In this document: positions 16,371 to 24,883 of the stretch, one piece after another
Position numbering within the stretch: position 1 is the first letter of the stretch
Layout: every line of letters begins with the position of its first letter
From: Cyanobacteria bacterium GSL.Bin1
GTDB taxonomy: Bacteria; Cyanobacteriota; Cyanobacteriia; Cyanobacteriales; Rubidibacteraceae
Assembly (NCBI GenBank): GCA_009909085.1
Contig: JAAANX010000184.1
Span: 1-32,315 of the forward strand
Length of the DNA stretch: 32,315 nucleotides
Reading direction: 5' to 3'
Notes under the pieces: generated by a model
What the model was told of the DNA's origin: nothing
The model's input: the letters and a program-made list of their open reading frames with translations, nothing else
The model's database searches: none
Made by a program: the position numbers and the translations under genes

Positions 16371-17783
16371 CTAGCCAAAGCTATTGCTCTTCTCCCAAGG
16401 TCCTGTAATCGCAATCGTTACACCAGGGCCTTTTTGCGGTGCATTGAGGAATAACGTTTTGCCGTCTGGTGAGAAGTTTGCTCCCGCAAGTTCTGCCGTG
16501 TTAAGTCCATTGCGACCAAGCACATAGAACTCACCGTTTGGTGTTAGACCTATTAAGCGATCCGTACCGTCACCATCTTCACAGATAATAATGTCACCCC
16601 AAGGCGCGACAGTCACATTATCGGGACTTTGTAGAATCTCAGGATTGCGAGGCTCAGCTAGAAGCTCTAGCGTTTGATTTCTGACATCTAAGCGCCAGAT
16701 CTGACCCAATTCTTCTGGACCGGCATCGGTAGCGCAAATAACGATTCCTCCTTCGCCGTCATACCAGCTTCCTTCAGTTCGGTTAAAGAGTGCTGCCACA
16801 TCTCGAACTTTTGTCTGGCCGTCTAACATTTGGTGCTGGATTTTGCGCTGGTTGTTCGGACCACTATCTTGCAAGTTATCTTCTGGATCGGGTACAGGAA
16901 CCTCAACCCACTCCACTGGCATTTTCGTACCGACAGCAATTGTGTCTTCATTGTTATTGGTGGTGTCAACACCAGGCATATCTGGGATAACGAGTGCTTC
17001 TAAAACACCGCCTTGCCGCAAATCGCCCACTTTATTGGGACGGAAGCGGTAATATAACCCCAGCTCATTAAAATCATCGTTGGTCTCGTAAATATAGCCG
17101 GTTTCGGGATCTTCCGCGATTGATTCGTGTAGGAAACGCCCCATCGCACGGAGGGGTTCGGCATCGCTAGGAGCATCAGCAGGGACTTCAAAGACGTAAC
17201 CGTGACGCTTTTGTAGCTGATTATCGCTAGCGGGAAGGATAATGGTTTCTTCACAACTTAGCCAAGAGCCCAGAGAAGAACGAGAATTAACTTTAACCGA
17301 TCCCCCAGCACAATTATTCTCCGTTCCTGCCAGCGATCGCCGTTGTCCTTGAAGTCGATTACCAGGACCGACTGTTAAAGTTGCCGTTCCACCAATTGCA
17401 CCCGGGTCATATATAGGAATGGTGGGATTTGCCTTAAATGAGTTGGCAACTTCATCTTCGCTATTGATAGACAGTTCATGGTTTCGGACCAAAATCGCGT
17501 TGCCATTACCGTCACTATAAGAATCCATACCATCAGGAGCAGTCGGCACAGCCCCCCCATCATCCATCGTTTGGCCAGTTCGGGACAGAACACGGTAATT
17601 AAACCCAGGCGGTAGATCAAAAATTCCATTGGGGTCCGGTTGGAGTTGGCCAAACCCTTGAATGGCACGGGCTTGACTCATTAGTGTTTTCGCATGGAGC
17701 TTCTTAAACATAGAAGTGCTGAGCGCAGTTCCAACAGCAGTTGCCCCTGTTAAGAAAAAGAATTTACGTCGGGATACAGGCAT
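16371..17783 (-). CDS. phoX: PhoX-family (DUF839) alkaline phosphatase, Tat-exported
   Basis: 470 residues from the ATG at 17783 (MPVSRRKFFFLTG). I prefer this start because GGAG lies six bases upstream and it gives a compact twin-arginine signal; in-frame ATG 17795 and GTG 17807 also exist. The signal SRRKFFFLTGATAVGTAL is followed by a DUF839 beta-propeller: NCAGGSVKV with the conserved Cys, SLGSWLSCEETI, a GYIYETNDDF segment, and late GGIVICATDAGPEELGQ and APWGDIIICEDG blades. PhoX enzymes are Ca2+/Fe3+ phosphomonoesterases with broad substrates, exported folded by Tat. A Pho-box-like repeat lies 68 bp upstream. With the giant gene it forms a local phosphate-scavenging set. DUF839 members vary in activity, so the exact substrate is not certain. 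Confidence 0.8.
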   Translation of the reverse strand: MPVSRRKFFFLTGATAVGTALSTSMFKKLHAKTLMSQARAIQGFGQLQPDPNGIFDLPPGFNYRVLSRTGQTMDDGGAVPTAPDGMDSYSDGNGNAILVRNHELSINSEDEVANSFKANPTIPIYDPGAIGGTATLTVGPGNRLQGQRRSLAGTENNCAGGSVKVNSRSSLGSWLSCEETIILPASDNQLQKRHGYVFEVPADAPSDAEPLRAMGRFLHESIAEDPETGYIYETNDDFNELGLYYRFRPNKVGDLRQGGVLEALVIPDMPGVDTTNNNEDTIAVGTKMPVEWVEVPVPDPEDNLQDSGPNNQRKIQHQMLDGQTKVRDVAALFNRTEGSWYDGEGGIVICATDAGPEELGQIWRLDVRNQTLELLAEPRNPEILQSPDNVTVAPWGDIIICEDGDGTDRLIGLTPNGEFYVLGRNGLNTAELAGANFSPDGKTLFLNAPQKGPGVTIAITGPWEKSNSFG

Positions 17784-17850
17784 GGTGTTCTCCATCTCAT
17801 CGGTCACGGGTTCAACCCTACTAACTTGGGGTCAAGATTAAGAAAAACTC

Positions 17851-17869
17851 CGTTTAAAATTGAGTTAAG
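17851..17869 (-). promoter_or_regulatory. candidate Pho box upstream of the PhoX-like gene
   Basis: On the minus strand, CTTAACTC-AAT-TTTAAACG (17869-17851) is two Pho-box-like octamers with a 3-bp spacer, matching about 7 and 6 of 8 consensus positions. It is 68 bp upstream of the chosen ATG and in the orientation of the phosphatase gene. Confidence 0.5.
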
Positions 17870-18118
17870 TCAATAGAAACAAAAGGAACTACCAATGCCT
17901 CAAAAAGAATCAAAACGCCTAGATGACAGGAGTTATAAAAAATGATGATTTTGAAATCGTTTTTTGAAGATGCTTAGGGGTATGCTTAAACATTAAGACC
18001 AATTTGACCTTGAATGCACGAATAGTAGAGTGTTTAGCGGCGCTCGCAATTTGTTTTATCAATCACTATCTCGGCTTAACGTTCAAGGCCATTCCCTTAC
18101 TCCTCAAACCTATTCTCT
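17870..18118. other. divergent intergenic region between the PhoX and glycosyltransferase genes
   Basis: Together with 17784-17869 this makes a 335-bp gap between divergent genes. Apart from the Pho-box-like site I see no gene, clear hairpin or recognisable -10/-35 pair. It must hold the promoter of the plus-strand glycosyltransferase. Confidence 0.4.
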
Positions 18119-19660
18119 ATGCGTTATAAGCACATTTTTATATTCTTCTTATATTTATTCTTTTTATGTTACGGAGTTTGGGTTCGTTGTGTGAATTTAG
18201 ACACAAAAATTTATTGGCATGATGAAGTTTTCACGTCTCTGCGAACGGCTGGTTATAAGGGAGAAGAGGTCATTGAAAAGATATTTACAGGTGAAATTTT
18301 AGGCCGCTCTGACTTACTCCAATATCAAGAAATCAGTCCAGAAAACAATTTTCAGGATACTTTAGAGGCTCTTAAATCTCATCCTGAACATCCACCGCTG
18401 TATTATATTTTAGTGCGACTGTGGCAAGACCAGTTGGGAAGCTCAGTTACAACCACTCGTAGTCTGTCAATTATATTTAGCCTGTTCAGTATTCCAATTT
18501 TTTATTTCTTGTGCTCGGCTTTATTTAGCTCTAACGTAGTTGGATCAGTGGGATTTTTGTTAATAACCGTTTCCCCATTTCATGTCCTTTATGCACAAGA
18601 GGCAAGAGAGTATAGTTTATGGATATTAATTACGCTTTTATCTTACTGGAGTTTTTGGGAAGCCGTTCAGAATAAAAAGAAATCTTACTGGTGGACTTAT
18701 GCCATAACAACCATTCTCAATTTCTATACGAGTTTGTTATCCCTTTTAGTCATAGTCAGTCAAGGCATTTATCTATTACTACGAGAAAAACATTTTTATA
18801 CGCCAGCGATTCGCCGTTATTTACTGGTAATGTTAGGAAGCGCGATCGCGTTTTCACCTTGGCTTAATTTAATAATCACTAATTATGAACAATTAAAAGC
18901 GAAAACAGCCTGGACAGAAGCCCAGCCCGATTATTCTTTTTTAGTCAAGATTTGGGGGCTACATTTTAGTAGTCTATTCCTGGATTTGGGAGTTGATATT
19001 AGTCATCCTTACAGTTATTTGATTCCACCGCTCATTTTACTTTTGATTGGATATGGATTCGTTGTTTTAATCCCTGATACTAATCGGTCGATCTGGCTAT
19101 TTCTCCTCTGTTCATTTCTGATACCGACATTACTTCTGATTTCTCCTGATTTAATTTTCGGCGGACAGCGCTCCATTTCAACCCGCTATTTTGTTCCCAG
19201 TTTGATTGCAGCCCAAATCCTAGTGGCGTATTTATTCGCTGTTCAAATCAGGAACAGGAAACGGCTTTGGCAAGGTTTATTCATCATTCTTTTAATGTGT
19301 GGTTTATTTTCTTGTTGGAAAATTTCTCAGGCAAATGTTTGGTGGAATAAAGGAGTTAGCTTTCAAAACGCACAAGTTGCTGAAGTGATTAATCAAACGG
19401 AAACCCCTTTGGTGATTAGTGATAACCGAGAAACCAATTTAGGTAATGTGATTTCTCTTGCCTATTTAGTTAAACCATCAACTCAGTTTAAATTAGTGAC
19501 TCAATCCGAACAACTTAACGGTTTGGAGCAATTTGATTCAATTTTTCTCTTTCATTTATCCCCTGAATTAGAAACTGCCCTCTTGAAGCAATATCAAGCA
19601 CAAGTTGTAGAAATCTCTCAAAAAGAGCTTCCTCTAACTCAAATATCAATTAACCAGTAG
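18119..19660 (+). CDS. membrane glycosyltransferase, GT39/ArnT-like
   Basis: 513 residues with about ten to twelve membrane segments. Near the N-terminus, after the first helix, comes the acidic motif YWHDEVFTSLR (about residues 33-43), the D-E pair typical of polyprenol-phosphate-sugar-dependent GT-C enzymes of the GT39/ArnT superfamily. It is followed by a loop with LKSHPEHPPLYYILVRLW near 85-102, also a signature of these enzymes. The C-terminal 100 residues are a soluble domain (VAEVINQTETPLVISDN). It should move a sugar from a lipid carrier to a protein, lipid or glycan on the outer face of the membrane; the acceptor is unknown. The neighbours give no pathway. The stop at 19660 faces the convergent SDR/CIA30 gene. 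Confidence 0.75.
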   Translation: MRYKHIFIFFLYLFFLCYGVWVRCVNLDTKIYWHDEVFTSLRTAGYKGEEVIEKIFTGEILGRSDLLQYQEISPENNFQDTLEALKSHPEHPPLYYILVRLWQDQLGSSVTTTRSLSIIFSLFSIPIFYFLCSALFSSNVVGSVGFLLITVSPFHVLYAQEAREYSLWILITLLSYWSFWEAVQNKKKSYWWTYAITTILNFYTSLLSLLVIVSQGIYLLLREKHFYTPAIRRYLLVMLGSAIAFSPWLNLIITNYEQLKAKTAWTEAQPDYSFLVKIWGLHFSSLFLDLGVDISHPYSYLIPPLILLLIGYGFVVLIPDTNRSIWLFLLCSFLIPTLLLISPDLIFGGQRSISTRYFVPSLIAAQILVAYLFAVQIRNRKRLWQGLFIILLMCGLFSCWKISQANVWWNKGVSFQNAQVAEVINQTETPLVISDNRETNLGNVISLAYLVKPSTQFKLVTQSEQLNGLEQFDSIFLFHLSPELETALLKQYQAQVVEISQKELPLTQISINQ

Positions 19661-19693
19661 GGGTAAATTAATCTCCCCTACTTAAAGTTAAAC

Positions 19694-21175
19694 CTACGAA
19701 TCTGGCTGTAATTGTGAGAGCTGTTCTTGCCAATTTTCTGAAAAATCAGCGGCGGAAGTTCTTGAGACTTCAAACGTTTTATTAATCGCTTGGGGGGCTT
19801 TTAGCAGTTCGACACATAAATGCGCAATTGTTTCTCGACTGACTTGACCCTTTAAACTATCTCCTTGTTCAAAGTACAAAGTTTCGGGTTCTGTTTCTTC
19901 AGTTAAGGCGCAAGGACGAATAATCGTATAACGTAACCCACTCTCTCGAATTGCATTTTCTCCTGCTAACTTCCAGGTTAAAAGTCCGCCTAACTGGTCA
20001 TTCATTTGCACCGCTGGGGGTTCCTGGCTGAGATCCAGACCAGGGCGTCCGGGTCGAGTGACACCAGCAGAACTAATCATAATCCATTGCGGTGTTACTT
20101 TTCCACCATAAGCGGCAATTTGTTCAACTTCTAGACGAAAACTCCCTGGTTGAAAATGGGGATTGAGTGCTTTGTCATATTCAAACTTACTTAGCATCAA
20201 CTGCATGGAATCAACTTCTGCTGAGTTGAATGGAGGGGCATCATCCATGGTTTTGGCACGAAAGACAGGGGTTAATTCGGTAAAAGGAACATAAACATCG
20301 ATCCAAGTGTCTTTTTGGGTATCAAAAGAATACGCATAACCAATCCCATCCCAACGGCTATCACAACGGAGAAAGAATTTATACCGGTTGCCATCTCCTT
20401 TGACGCGTAAATAAATTCCTTTGTATTCCGATAAATTAAGGTTGGGTTCAAAGTTACGGGTTCGCACTGAACTAAAACCGCCATTATTCTCAGTGGAAAC
20501 TGTTCCGGCAAAAACAGCTTTATTGTTTTCTAAGAAAAGCGCGCTTGCACTGACACCTCCCATCACAACATCATCTAAAGCACCCCAGATGCTTTGAACT
20601 TCTTTGGTTGCCTTTCTGAAATCGAAAATGGGGAGATCAGTGTTGTCGGTAATCAATTCTGCAGCCAGTTGAACGAGCGTCTTAATTCCCTTATATTCCA
20701 CTGCTTCTGGTGTCGATTCGGCGACCTCTGGTTCGTAAAATTTGACGCCTTGATAGTACTTGTCACGGTTAGGAGTGTCTCCTTCAACGGGTTGAATGCG
20801 CGTTCCTGTACAACAAATAACAGCAGTGACATTTGCCATCAGTTCTGGTTTCAGGCTTTCGGGAATCGTGATATCTCCTTCATAAAATTCAAGGTCATCT
20901 CCTAAAATAGAACGGGCTCGTTCGATACTGCGAACTAAAGCACGAATCGGATAGTTTTGTTGTTGGAGTTGTTTGACAACCCGCTTCCCCACACCTCCGG
21001 TTGCACCCACAACCAGAATGGTTCCGGTTTGGGGAGTAACAGTGGGTTCAGAAGTGGATTGATTGCCTAAGATCATTTGTTTAACTCCGGGAAAGCGGCT
21101 AAGAAGGGGAAGAACATCAAAGTAGGTTAAGGTTTTGATGAAACGAGTGATGTCCCAAGATTTTCGTTGATTCAT
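19694..21175 (-). CDS. atypical SDR with inserted CIA30 domain (HCF173-like)
   Basis: 493 residues. An N-terminal Rossmann start, TILVVGATGGVGKRVVKQL (about 52-70), carries the GxxGGxG dinucleotide-binding motif of the NmrA-like atypical SDRs. After ELITDNTDL a CIA30 domain is inserted (about 180-365; IFDFRKATKEVQSIWGALDD, VMGGVSASALF, GGFSSVRTRNF). The SDR part then resumes with WIMISSAGVTRPGRPGLDLS and RYTIIRPCALTEE. This split architecture matches plant HCF173, which is needed for psbA mRNA translation and stability in chloroplasts, so a role in photosystem II biogenesis or RNA handling is a reasonable but unproven inference. It is divergent from queF with about 44 bp between the starts, and converges with the glycosyltransferase gene. 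Confidence 0.75.
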   Translation of the reverse strand: MNQRKSWDITRFIKTLTYFDVLPLLSRFPGVKQMILGNQSTSEPTVTPQTGTILVVGATGGVGKRVVKQLQQQNYPIRALVRSIERARSILGDDLEFYEGDITIPESLKPELMANVTAVICCTGTRIQPVEGDTPNRDKYYQGVKFYEPEVAESTPEAVEYKGIKTLVQLAAELITDNTDLPIFDFRKATKEVQSIWGALDDVVMGGVSASALFLENNKAVFAGTVSTENNGGFSSVRTRNFEPNLNLSEYKGIYLRVKGDGNRYKFFLRCDSRWDGIGYAYSFDTQKDTWIDVYVPFTELTPVFRAKTMDDAPPFNSAEVDSMQLMLSKFEYDKALNPHFQPGSFRLEVEQIAAYGGKVTPQWIMISSAGVTRPGRPGLDLSQEPPAVQMNDQLGGLLTWKLAGENAIRESGLRYTIIRPCALTEETEPETLYFEQGDSLKGQVSRETIAHLCVELLKAPQAINKTFEVSRTSAADFSENWQEQLSQLQPDS

Positions 21176-21219
21176 GGGCTTGGCAAGTGTTACAGTTAAT
21201 TAAGATCAATGTAACGAAT

Positions 21220-21624
21220 ATGGCAGAAAACTCAACGAACACTCCTGAAATGAAATATGGGGAACGAGCAATTGCGGAAGGAGAGTTGATTACGTTTCCC
21301 AATCCTCGTCCTGGACGACGCTATAAGGTTGACGTTAGTCTTCCTGAGTTTACCTGTAAGTGTCCTTTCTCTGGCTATCCTGATTTTGCCACGATTAATA
21401 TTAGCTATATGCCAGACCAGTCAGTGGTTGAGTTGAAGGCGATTAAACTTTATATTAATAGCTATCGTGATCGCTACATTTCTCACGAAGAAGCAGTTAA
21501 CCAAATTTTAGATGATTTTGTCGCAGCTTGTAATCCTTTGGAGGCGACAGTAACCGGTGATTTTTCGCCACGGGGCAATGTCCACACCGTTGTGGAAGTG
21601 CATCATCAGCAACCTCGGGTTTGA
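21220..21624 (+). CDS. queF: NADPH-dependent 7-cyano-7-deazaguanine reductase QueF
   Basis: 134 residues from the ATG at 21220 (MAENSTNTPEMKYGE); an upstream GTG frame start at 21187 adds eleven atypical residues. This is the short, unimodular QueF type of the tunnelling fold. The enzyme reduces the nitrile preQ0 to preQ1 in queuosine biosynthesis. Visible motifs are the catalytic Cys in EFTCKCPFSGYPDFA, the core segment VVELKAIKLYINSYRDRYIS with the substrate-binding Glu of VELK, and the late GDFSPRGNVHTVVEV. The length fits the cyanobacterial short form. It is divergent from the SDR/CIA30 gene; no preQ1 riboswitch fits in the short leader. Confidence 0.92.
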   Translation: MAENSTNTPEMKYGERAIAEGELITFPNPRPGRRYKVDVSLPEFTCKCPFSGYPDFATINISYMPDQSVVELKAIKLYINSYRDRYISHEEAVNQILDDFVAACNPLEATVTGDFSPRGNVHTVVEVHHQQPRV

Positions 21625-21664
21625 CCGTTTACTGGTTTTGAGAGAGTGATTCGTTATAAAACGA

Positions 21665-21991
21665 TTAACCTAGCTTGACGGCAGTCCCTGTAGCTGTAAT
21701 CACTAACAAGGCGCCTTCTTCATCAATATTAATCGTTCCGGTATCGACTTTAATGCCAATGACGGCATCTGCACCCAATTTTTCCGCTCTTTCTGCCAGT
21801 TCGTCTACTGCTTTTCTCTGTCCTTTGGTAAAAAGTTTTTCATAACTTCCGGTACGTCCACCAAAAAAATCACGGAAGCCCGCAAAAAAGTCTCTTAAAG
21901 CGTTGCTACCATAAACTACTTCTGCCGTGACAACGTCTAAATATTCTTCAATTGTTTGTCCTTGGAGACTGTCTGTTGTTGTGGTTAACAT
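21665..21991 (-). CDS. YbjQ/UPF0145 family protein
   Basis: 108 residues, about the usual length of this family. The N-terminus MLTTTTDSLQGQTIEEYLD, then VVTAEVVYGSNALRDFFAGF, the FFGGRTGSYEKLF loop, a helix with RKAVDELAERAEKLGADAV and the final strand LVITATGTAVKL are the full set of UPF0145 features. The domain forms pentamers in solved relatives and was once called a heavy-metal-binding domain; a firm biochemical role is lacking. It stands alone between queF (convergent) and the radical SAM gene (same strand), with a HIP1 site about 50 bases upstream. Confidence 0.88.
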   Translation of the reverse strand: MLTTTTDSLQGQTIEEYLDVVTAEVVYGSNALRDFFAGFRDFFGGRTGSYEKLFTKGQRKAVDELAERAEKLGADAVIGIKVDTGTINIDEEGALLVITATGTAVKLG

Positions 21992-22093
21992 GGTGAGTAT
22001 CTTAATCTAACGTTAGCCTTAATTTTAGGATAAAGCGCGATCGCAGGCGCAACTCAATCAATAAGCCACTGACTGGATAGCAAAAAAGCAAGA

Positions 22094-22123
22094 AGTAGGG
22101 TGCAATTTTTTATACACCCCACT
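22094..22123 (-). terminator. probable terminator of the radical SAM gene
   Basis: Minus-strand arms AGTGGGGTG and CACCCTACT (one mismatch in 9 bp) enclose a 12-nt AT-rich loop just 9 bases past the stop at 22132. A T6 run follows about five bases after the stem (TCTTGCTTTTTTG). Confidence 0.5.
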
Positions 22124-22131
22124 GACTCAAG

Positions 22132-24720
22132 TTATGAGTCTTGCAAGATTAACTGCTGACGATGGGCATGATTTAATTGCAATTCCATTCCGGTTACTTG
22201 TTCTAGCATATAGACAAAGTGTTCGGGGTTGAGGAGGGTTCCGTCATTACGACAACTTCCCAGATAACGCAGTTTTACCGTGTGTTCATTCAGTTGTTCA
22301 ACGAAAGAGAAATCAAACGCGCGATCGCGCAGATTTAAAGTTTTCTTTTTCCCCGATTTTGTTGTCTTCTCCCACAAGATTTCCTCACAGTTAAACATTG
22401 CTTGTAAAGCGTCTTGCCATTGTGCTTCCGAAACTGGATTAGGGGCTTCTACGGTGACGAAATATTCCGCTTTTTCTAATAAGCTAGTTGCGGAATTTTT
22501 CAGGCTGACCGATTCTACCGACTCGATATGAATGCCAGTGGGAAGTTGTTCGGAAAGTTGTTTCTCAAATGCGTCTAAAGCATAGGTTTCTTTGAGATCA
22601 AAATCCACGATTTCGCCACTACTACTCATCCCTAAAGAAAGGGCATTCGCAATACTAATCCGAGGTCCGGGATGATAACCACCGGTGAAAGAAATAGGCA
22701 GTTTGGCCCGTCGCACAGCGCGATCAAACAGACGCACTAAATCTAAATGACTAACAAGGCGCATTTCCCCTTCCTTACTAAAGCGCACCCGAACCCGTTG
22801 TTCTCGGGTTTGATCCGGTTGAAAATGTCCTTCAAAGGTGGGGATTTCTGGCGGTTCAACCACAATATTATGACCAAAATCAATCCCGCAGACCCCACAA
22901 TGGGAACAACCGGCATAGGAACAATCGGGAACCGTGGCTGCTTCTAAGGCGCGTTTTAAGTCCTCTTTCAGCCAGTTTTTATCAATTCCGGTATCCATAT
23001 GATCCCAAGGCAGAGGCGCATCTAAGCGGTCATTTTGCGTCCCACTCGCCATGGTTTCCCAATCCCATTCGCCATTCTCCACTTGGCGATATTTCCAGTC
23101 TAAACCGGCATCGGCAATGGCAGTTTCCCAAGCATTGTAGGCTTTTTCTAAACTTTCCCACCAAGCATCCATACCAGCGCCGAGTTCCCAAGCGCGACGA
23201 ACCACAGGAACCAAGCGGCGATCGCCGCGTCCGACAAAATCTTCCATCGCCGAGATGCGAACGTCGGTAAAGTTGACTTTCACCCCTTTCATCCGGCGAA
23301 ACTCATCGCGGAGTAAATCTTGTTTCCGGATAAACTCAGAAGTTGAGACAGAATGCCACTGGAACGGCGTGTGCGGTTTCGGAGTAAAGTTGGAAATAGT
23401 GACATTAAAGTCGAGGCGTTTGCGTCCTTTCAGCCGACATTCTTGACGCAGCCAACGAATGGTTTCGGCAATACCAATGACATCGGCATCAGTTTCACCG
23501 GGTAAACCAATCATAAAGTAGAGTTTGACCTTATCCCAACCTTGTTCAAAGGCAGTTTTCACCCCGCGCAAGAGTTCTTCGTTGGTTAACCCTTTATTGA
23601 TGACATCGCGCATCCGTTGTGTTCCCGCTTCTGGTGCGAACGTCAAACCACTTTTGCGGTTTCCACCGATGATGTTAGCAATGTTTTCATCAAAACGATC
23701 TACCCGTTGACTGGGAAGCGAGAGGGAAATATTTTCATCTTGGAGGCGGTTTTTCACTTCCATCCCCACTGCTGGGAGGGAAAGATAGTCAGAACAACTG
23801 AGAGATAGCAAGGAAAACTCATTGTAGCCCGTTTCGCGGATACCTTTCTCGATGGTTTCCACCACCTGTTCCGGTTCTACATCATGCGCCGGACGAGTCA
23901 GCATTCCCGGTTGACAGAAGCGACAGCCCCGAGTACAACCCCGTCTAATTTCGACACTGAGGCGATCATGAACGGTTTCTACATAAGGCACTAAACCAAT
24001 GGAATAAGCCGGCATCGGTCGCGCCACCCGCCGGATAATTTTCTCTGGAACATCCTCGCGTGTGGGGTGTACCGTTCCATCTGGTTGCATTGCGTAGAAC
24101 CGTGGCACATAAACGCCAGGAACTTGCGCTAAATCGAGGAGTAATTCGTTTTTACTCAGTCCTTCTTTTTTCCCTTCTTCAATAATCAGCCCCACTTCTG
24201 GGAGGAGTTCTTCGCCATCCCCAAGGGCAATAAAATCAAAAAAGTCCGCATAAGGTTCAGGGTTCGAGGTTGCCGTTTGTCCACCGGCGAAAATGAGGGG
24301 ATAATCGCCCTTGTCTCGTTCTTGCCAGGTGAGGGGAATCCCAGCCAGATCGAGCATTTCAAGGATATTGGTTGCCCCCAGTTCATAACTGAGACTAAAC
24401 CCTAAAATATCGAAGTCACTAACTGACCGACGATTTTCCAAGGCAAATAACGGCGTGTCGGTTTCCCGCAGTTTGGAAGCGAGATCCGGTGCTGGCAGAT
24501 AAGCGCGATCGCACAGTTGTCGCGGTTGAGCATTGAGAATATTGTATAAAATCACATGACCCAAGTTGGATGCACCCACTTCGTAGATTTCAGGATAGGT
24601 CAACACCCAGCGCACGGTTGCGCTATCCCAAGGCTTGTGTTTTGTGCCTTGTTCATTCCCTAAATAGCGGGCGGGTCGATTAATCTCTGGGGTGATCAGT
24701 TGCTCAACTGCTGCTGTCAT
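22132..24720 (-). CDS. B12-binding-like radical SAM protein with C-terminal DUF2344 (TIGR03960 type)
   Basis: 862 residues from the ATG at 24720 (MTAAVEQLITPEINRPARYL), with purine-rich AAGGAGAAAAGGG upstream; an in-frame GTG lies at 24747. The N-terminal 230 residues resemble a B12-binding fold (RWVLTYPEIYEVGASNLGH, FDILGFSLSYELG, IFAGGQTATSNPEPYADF). The radical SAM cluster motif CTRGCRFCQPG gives C-x3-C-x2-C, followed by GLTFAPEAGTQRMRDVINKG. The C-terminal part (about 640-862) is the DUF2344/TIGR03936 domain (RVRFSKEGEMRLVSHLDLVR), preceded by a Cys cluster CSYAGCSHCGVCG. Fused proteins like this are widespread in cyanobacteria and have no settled substrate; RNA modification has been suggested for related families. 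Its first about 73 codons and upstream region are duplicated at 27445-27711. Confidence 0.85.
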   Translation of the reverse strand: MTAAVEQLITPEINRPARYLGNEQGTKHKPWDSATVRWVLTYPEIYEVGASNLGHVILYNILNAQPRQLCDRAYLPAPDLASKLRETDTPLFALENRRSVSDFDILGFSLSYELGATNILEMLDLAGIPLTWQERDKGDYPLIFAGGQTATSNPEPYADFFDFIALGDGEELLPEVGLIIEEGKKEGLSKNELLLDLAQVPGVYVPRFYAMQPDGTVHPTREDVPEKIIRRVARPMPAYSIGLVPYVETVHDRLSVEIRRGCTRGCRFCQPGMLTRPAHDVEPEQVVETIEKGIRETGYNEFSLLSLSCSDYLSLPAVGMEVKNRLQDENISLSLPSQRVDRFDENIANIIGGNRKSGLTFAPEAGTQRMRDVINKGLTNEELLRGVKTAFEQGWDKVKLYFMIGLPGETDADVIGIAETIRWLRQECRLKGRKRLDFNVTISNFTPKPHTPFQWHSVSTSEFIRKQDLLRDEFRRMKGVKVNFTDVRISAMEDFVGRGDRRLVPVVRRAWELGAGMDAWWESLEKAYNAWETAIADAGLDWKYRQVENGEWDWETMASGTQNDRLDAPLPWDHMDTGIDKNWLKEDLKRALEAATVPDCSYAGCSHCGVCGIDFGHNIVVEPPEIPTFEGHFQPDQTREQRVRVRFSKEGEMRLVSHLDLVRLFDRAVRRAKLPISFTGGYHPGPRISIANALSLGMSSSGEIVDFDLKETYALDAFEKQLSEQLPTGIHIESVESVSLKNSATSLLEKAEYFVTVEAPNPVSEAQWQDALQAMFNCEEILWEKTTKSGKKKTLNLRDRAFDFSFVEQLNEHTVKLRYLGSCRNDGTLLNPEHFVYMLEQVTGMELQLNHAHRQQLILQDS

Positions 24721-24763
24721 CGGTTCCCTTTTCTCCTTGTTACTCACTATTTCTCATGGTAGT
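24502..24763. repeat. direct repeat, inner copy (5' end and upstream of the radical SAM gene)
   Basis: This stretch, covering codons 1 to about 73 of the radical SAM gene plus 43 bp upstream, recurs in the same orientation at 27445-27711. By eye the copies share about 96% of bases, apart from a 5-nt insertion near the left end. Similarity ends abruptly on both sides. Confidence 0.9.
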
Positions 24764-24845
24764 TCACGATTCATGGAATCGATTGGGAGAGCGCGATCGT
24801 GAATAAAAACCGATTGATAGTGATGTCAGAGGTGAGAAGATGAAA

Positions 24846-24875
24846 TATAATTACACAGGTAGTCAGCTTGAGGAG
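24846..24875 (+). promoter_or_regulatory. -10 box and ribosome-binding site of the DUF488 operon
   Basis: A consensus -10 hexamer TATAAT lies at 24846-24851, and a Shine-Dalgarno GAGGAG at about 24870-24875, eight bases before the ATG at 24884. No good -35 is seen at the standard distance (TTGATA occurs but about 26 bp away). Confidence 0.5.
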
Positions 24876-24883
24876 CAGTATTA

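Noticed and set aside
16182-16454. 90-codon plus-strand frame overlapping the end of the PhoX gene
   Set aside because: No family features, a non-protein-like composition, and overlap with a well-supported gene on the other strand.
21176-21219. Possible preQ1 riboswitch upstream of queF
   Set aside because: The leader is only 44 bases and I cannot form the expected hairpin and A-rich tail; there is no support.
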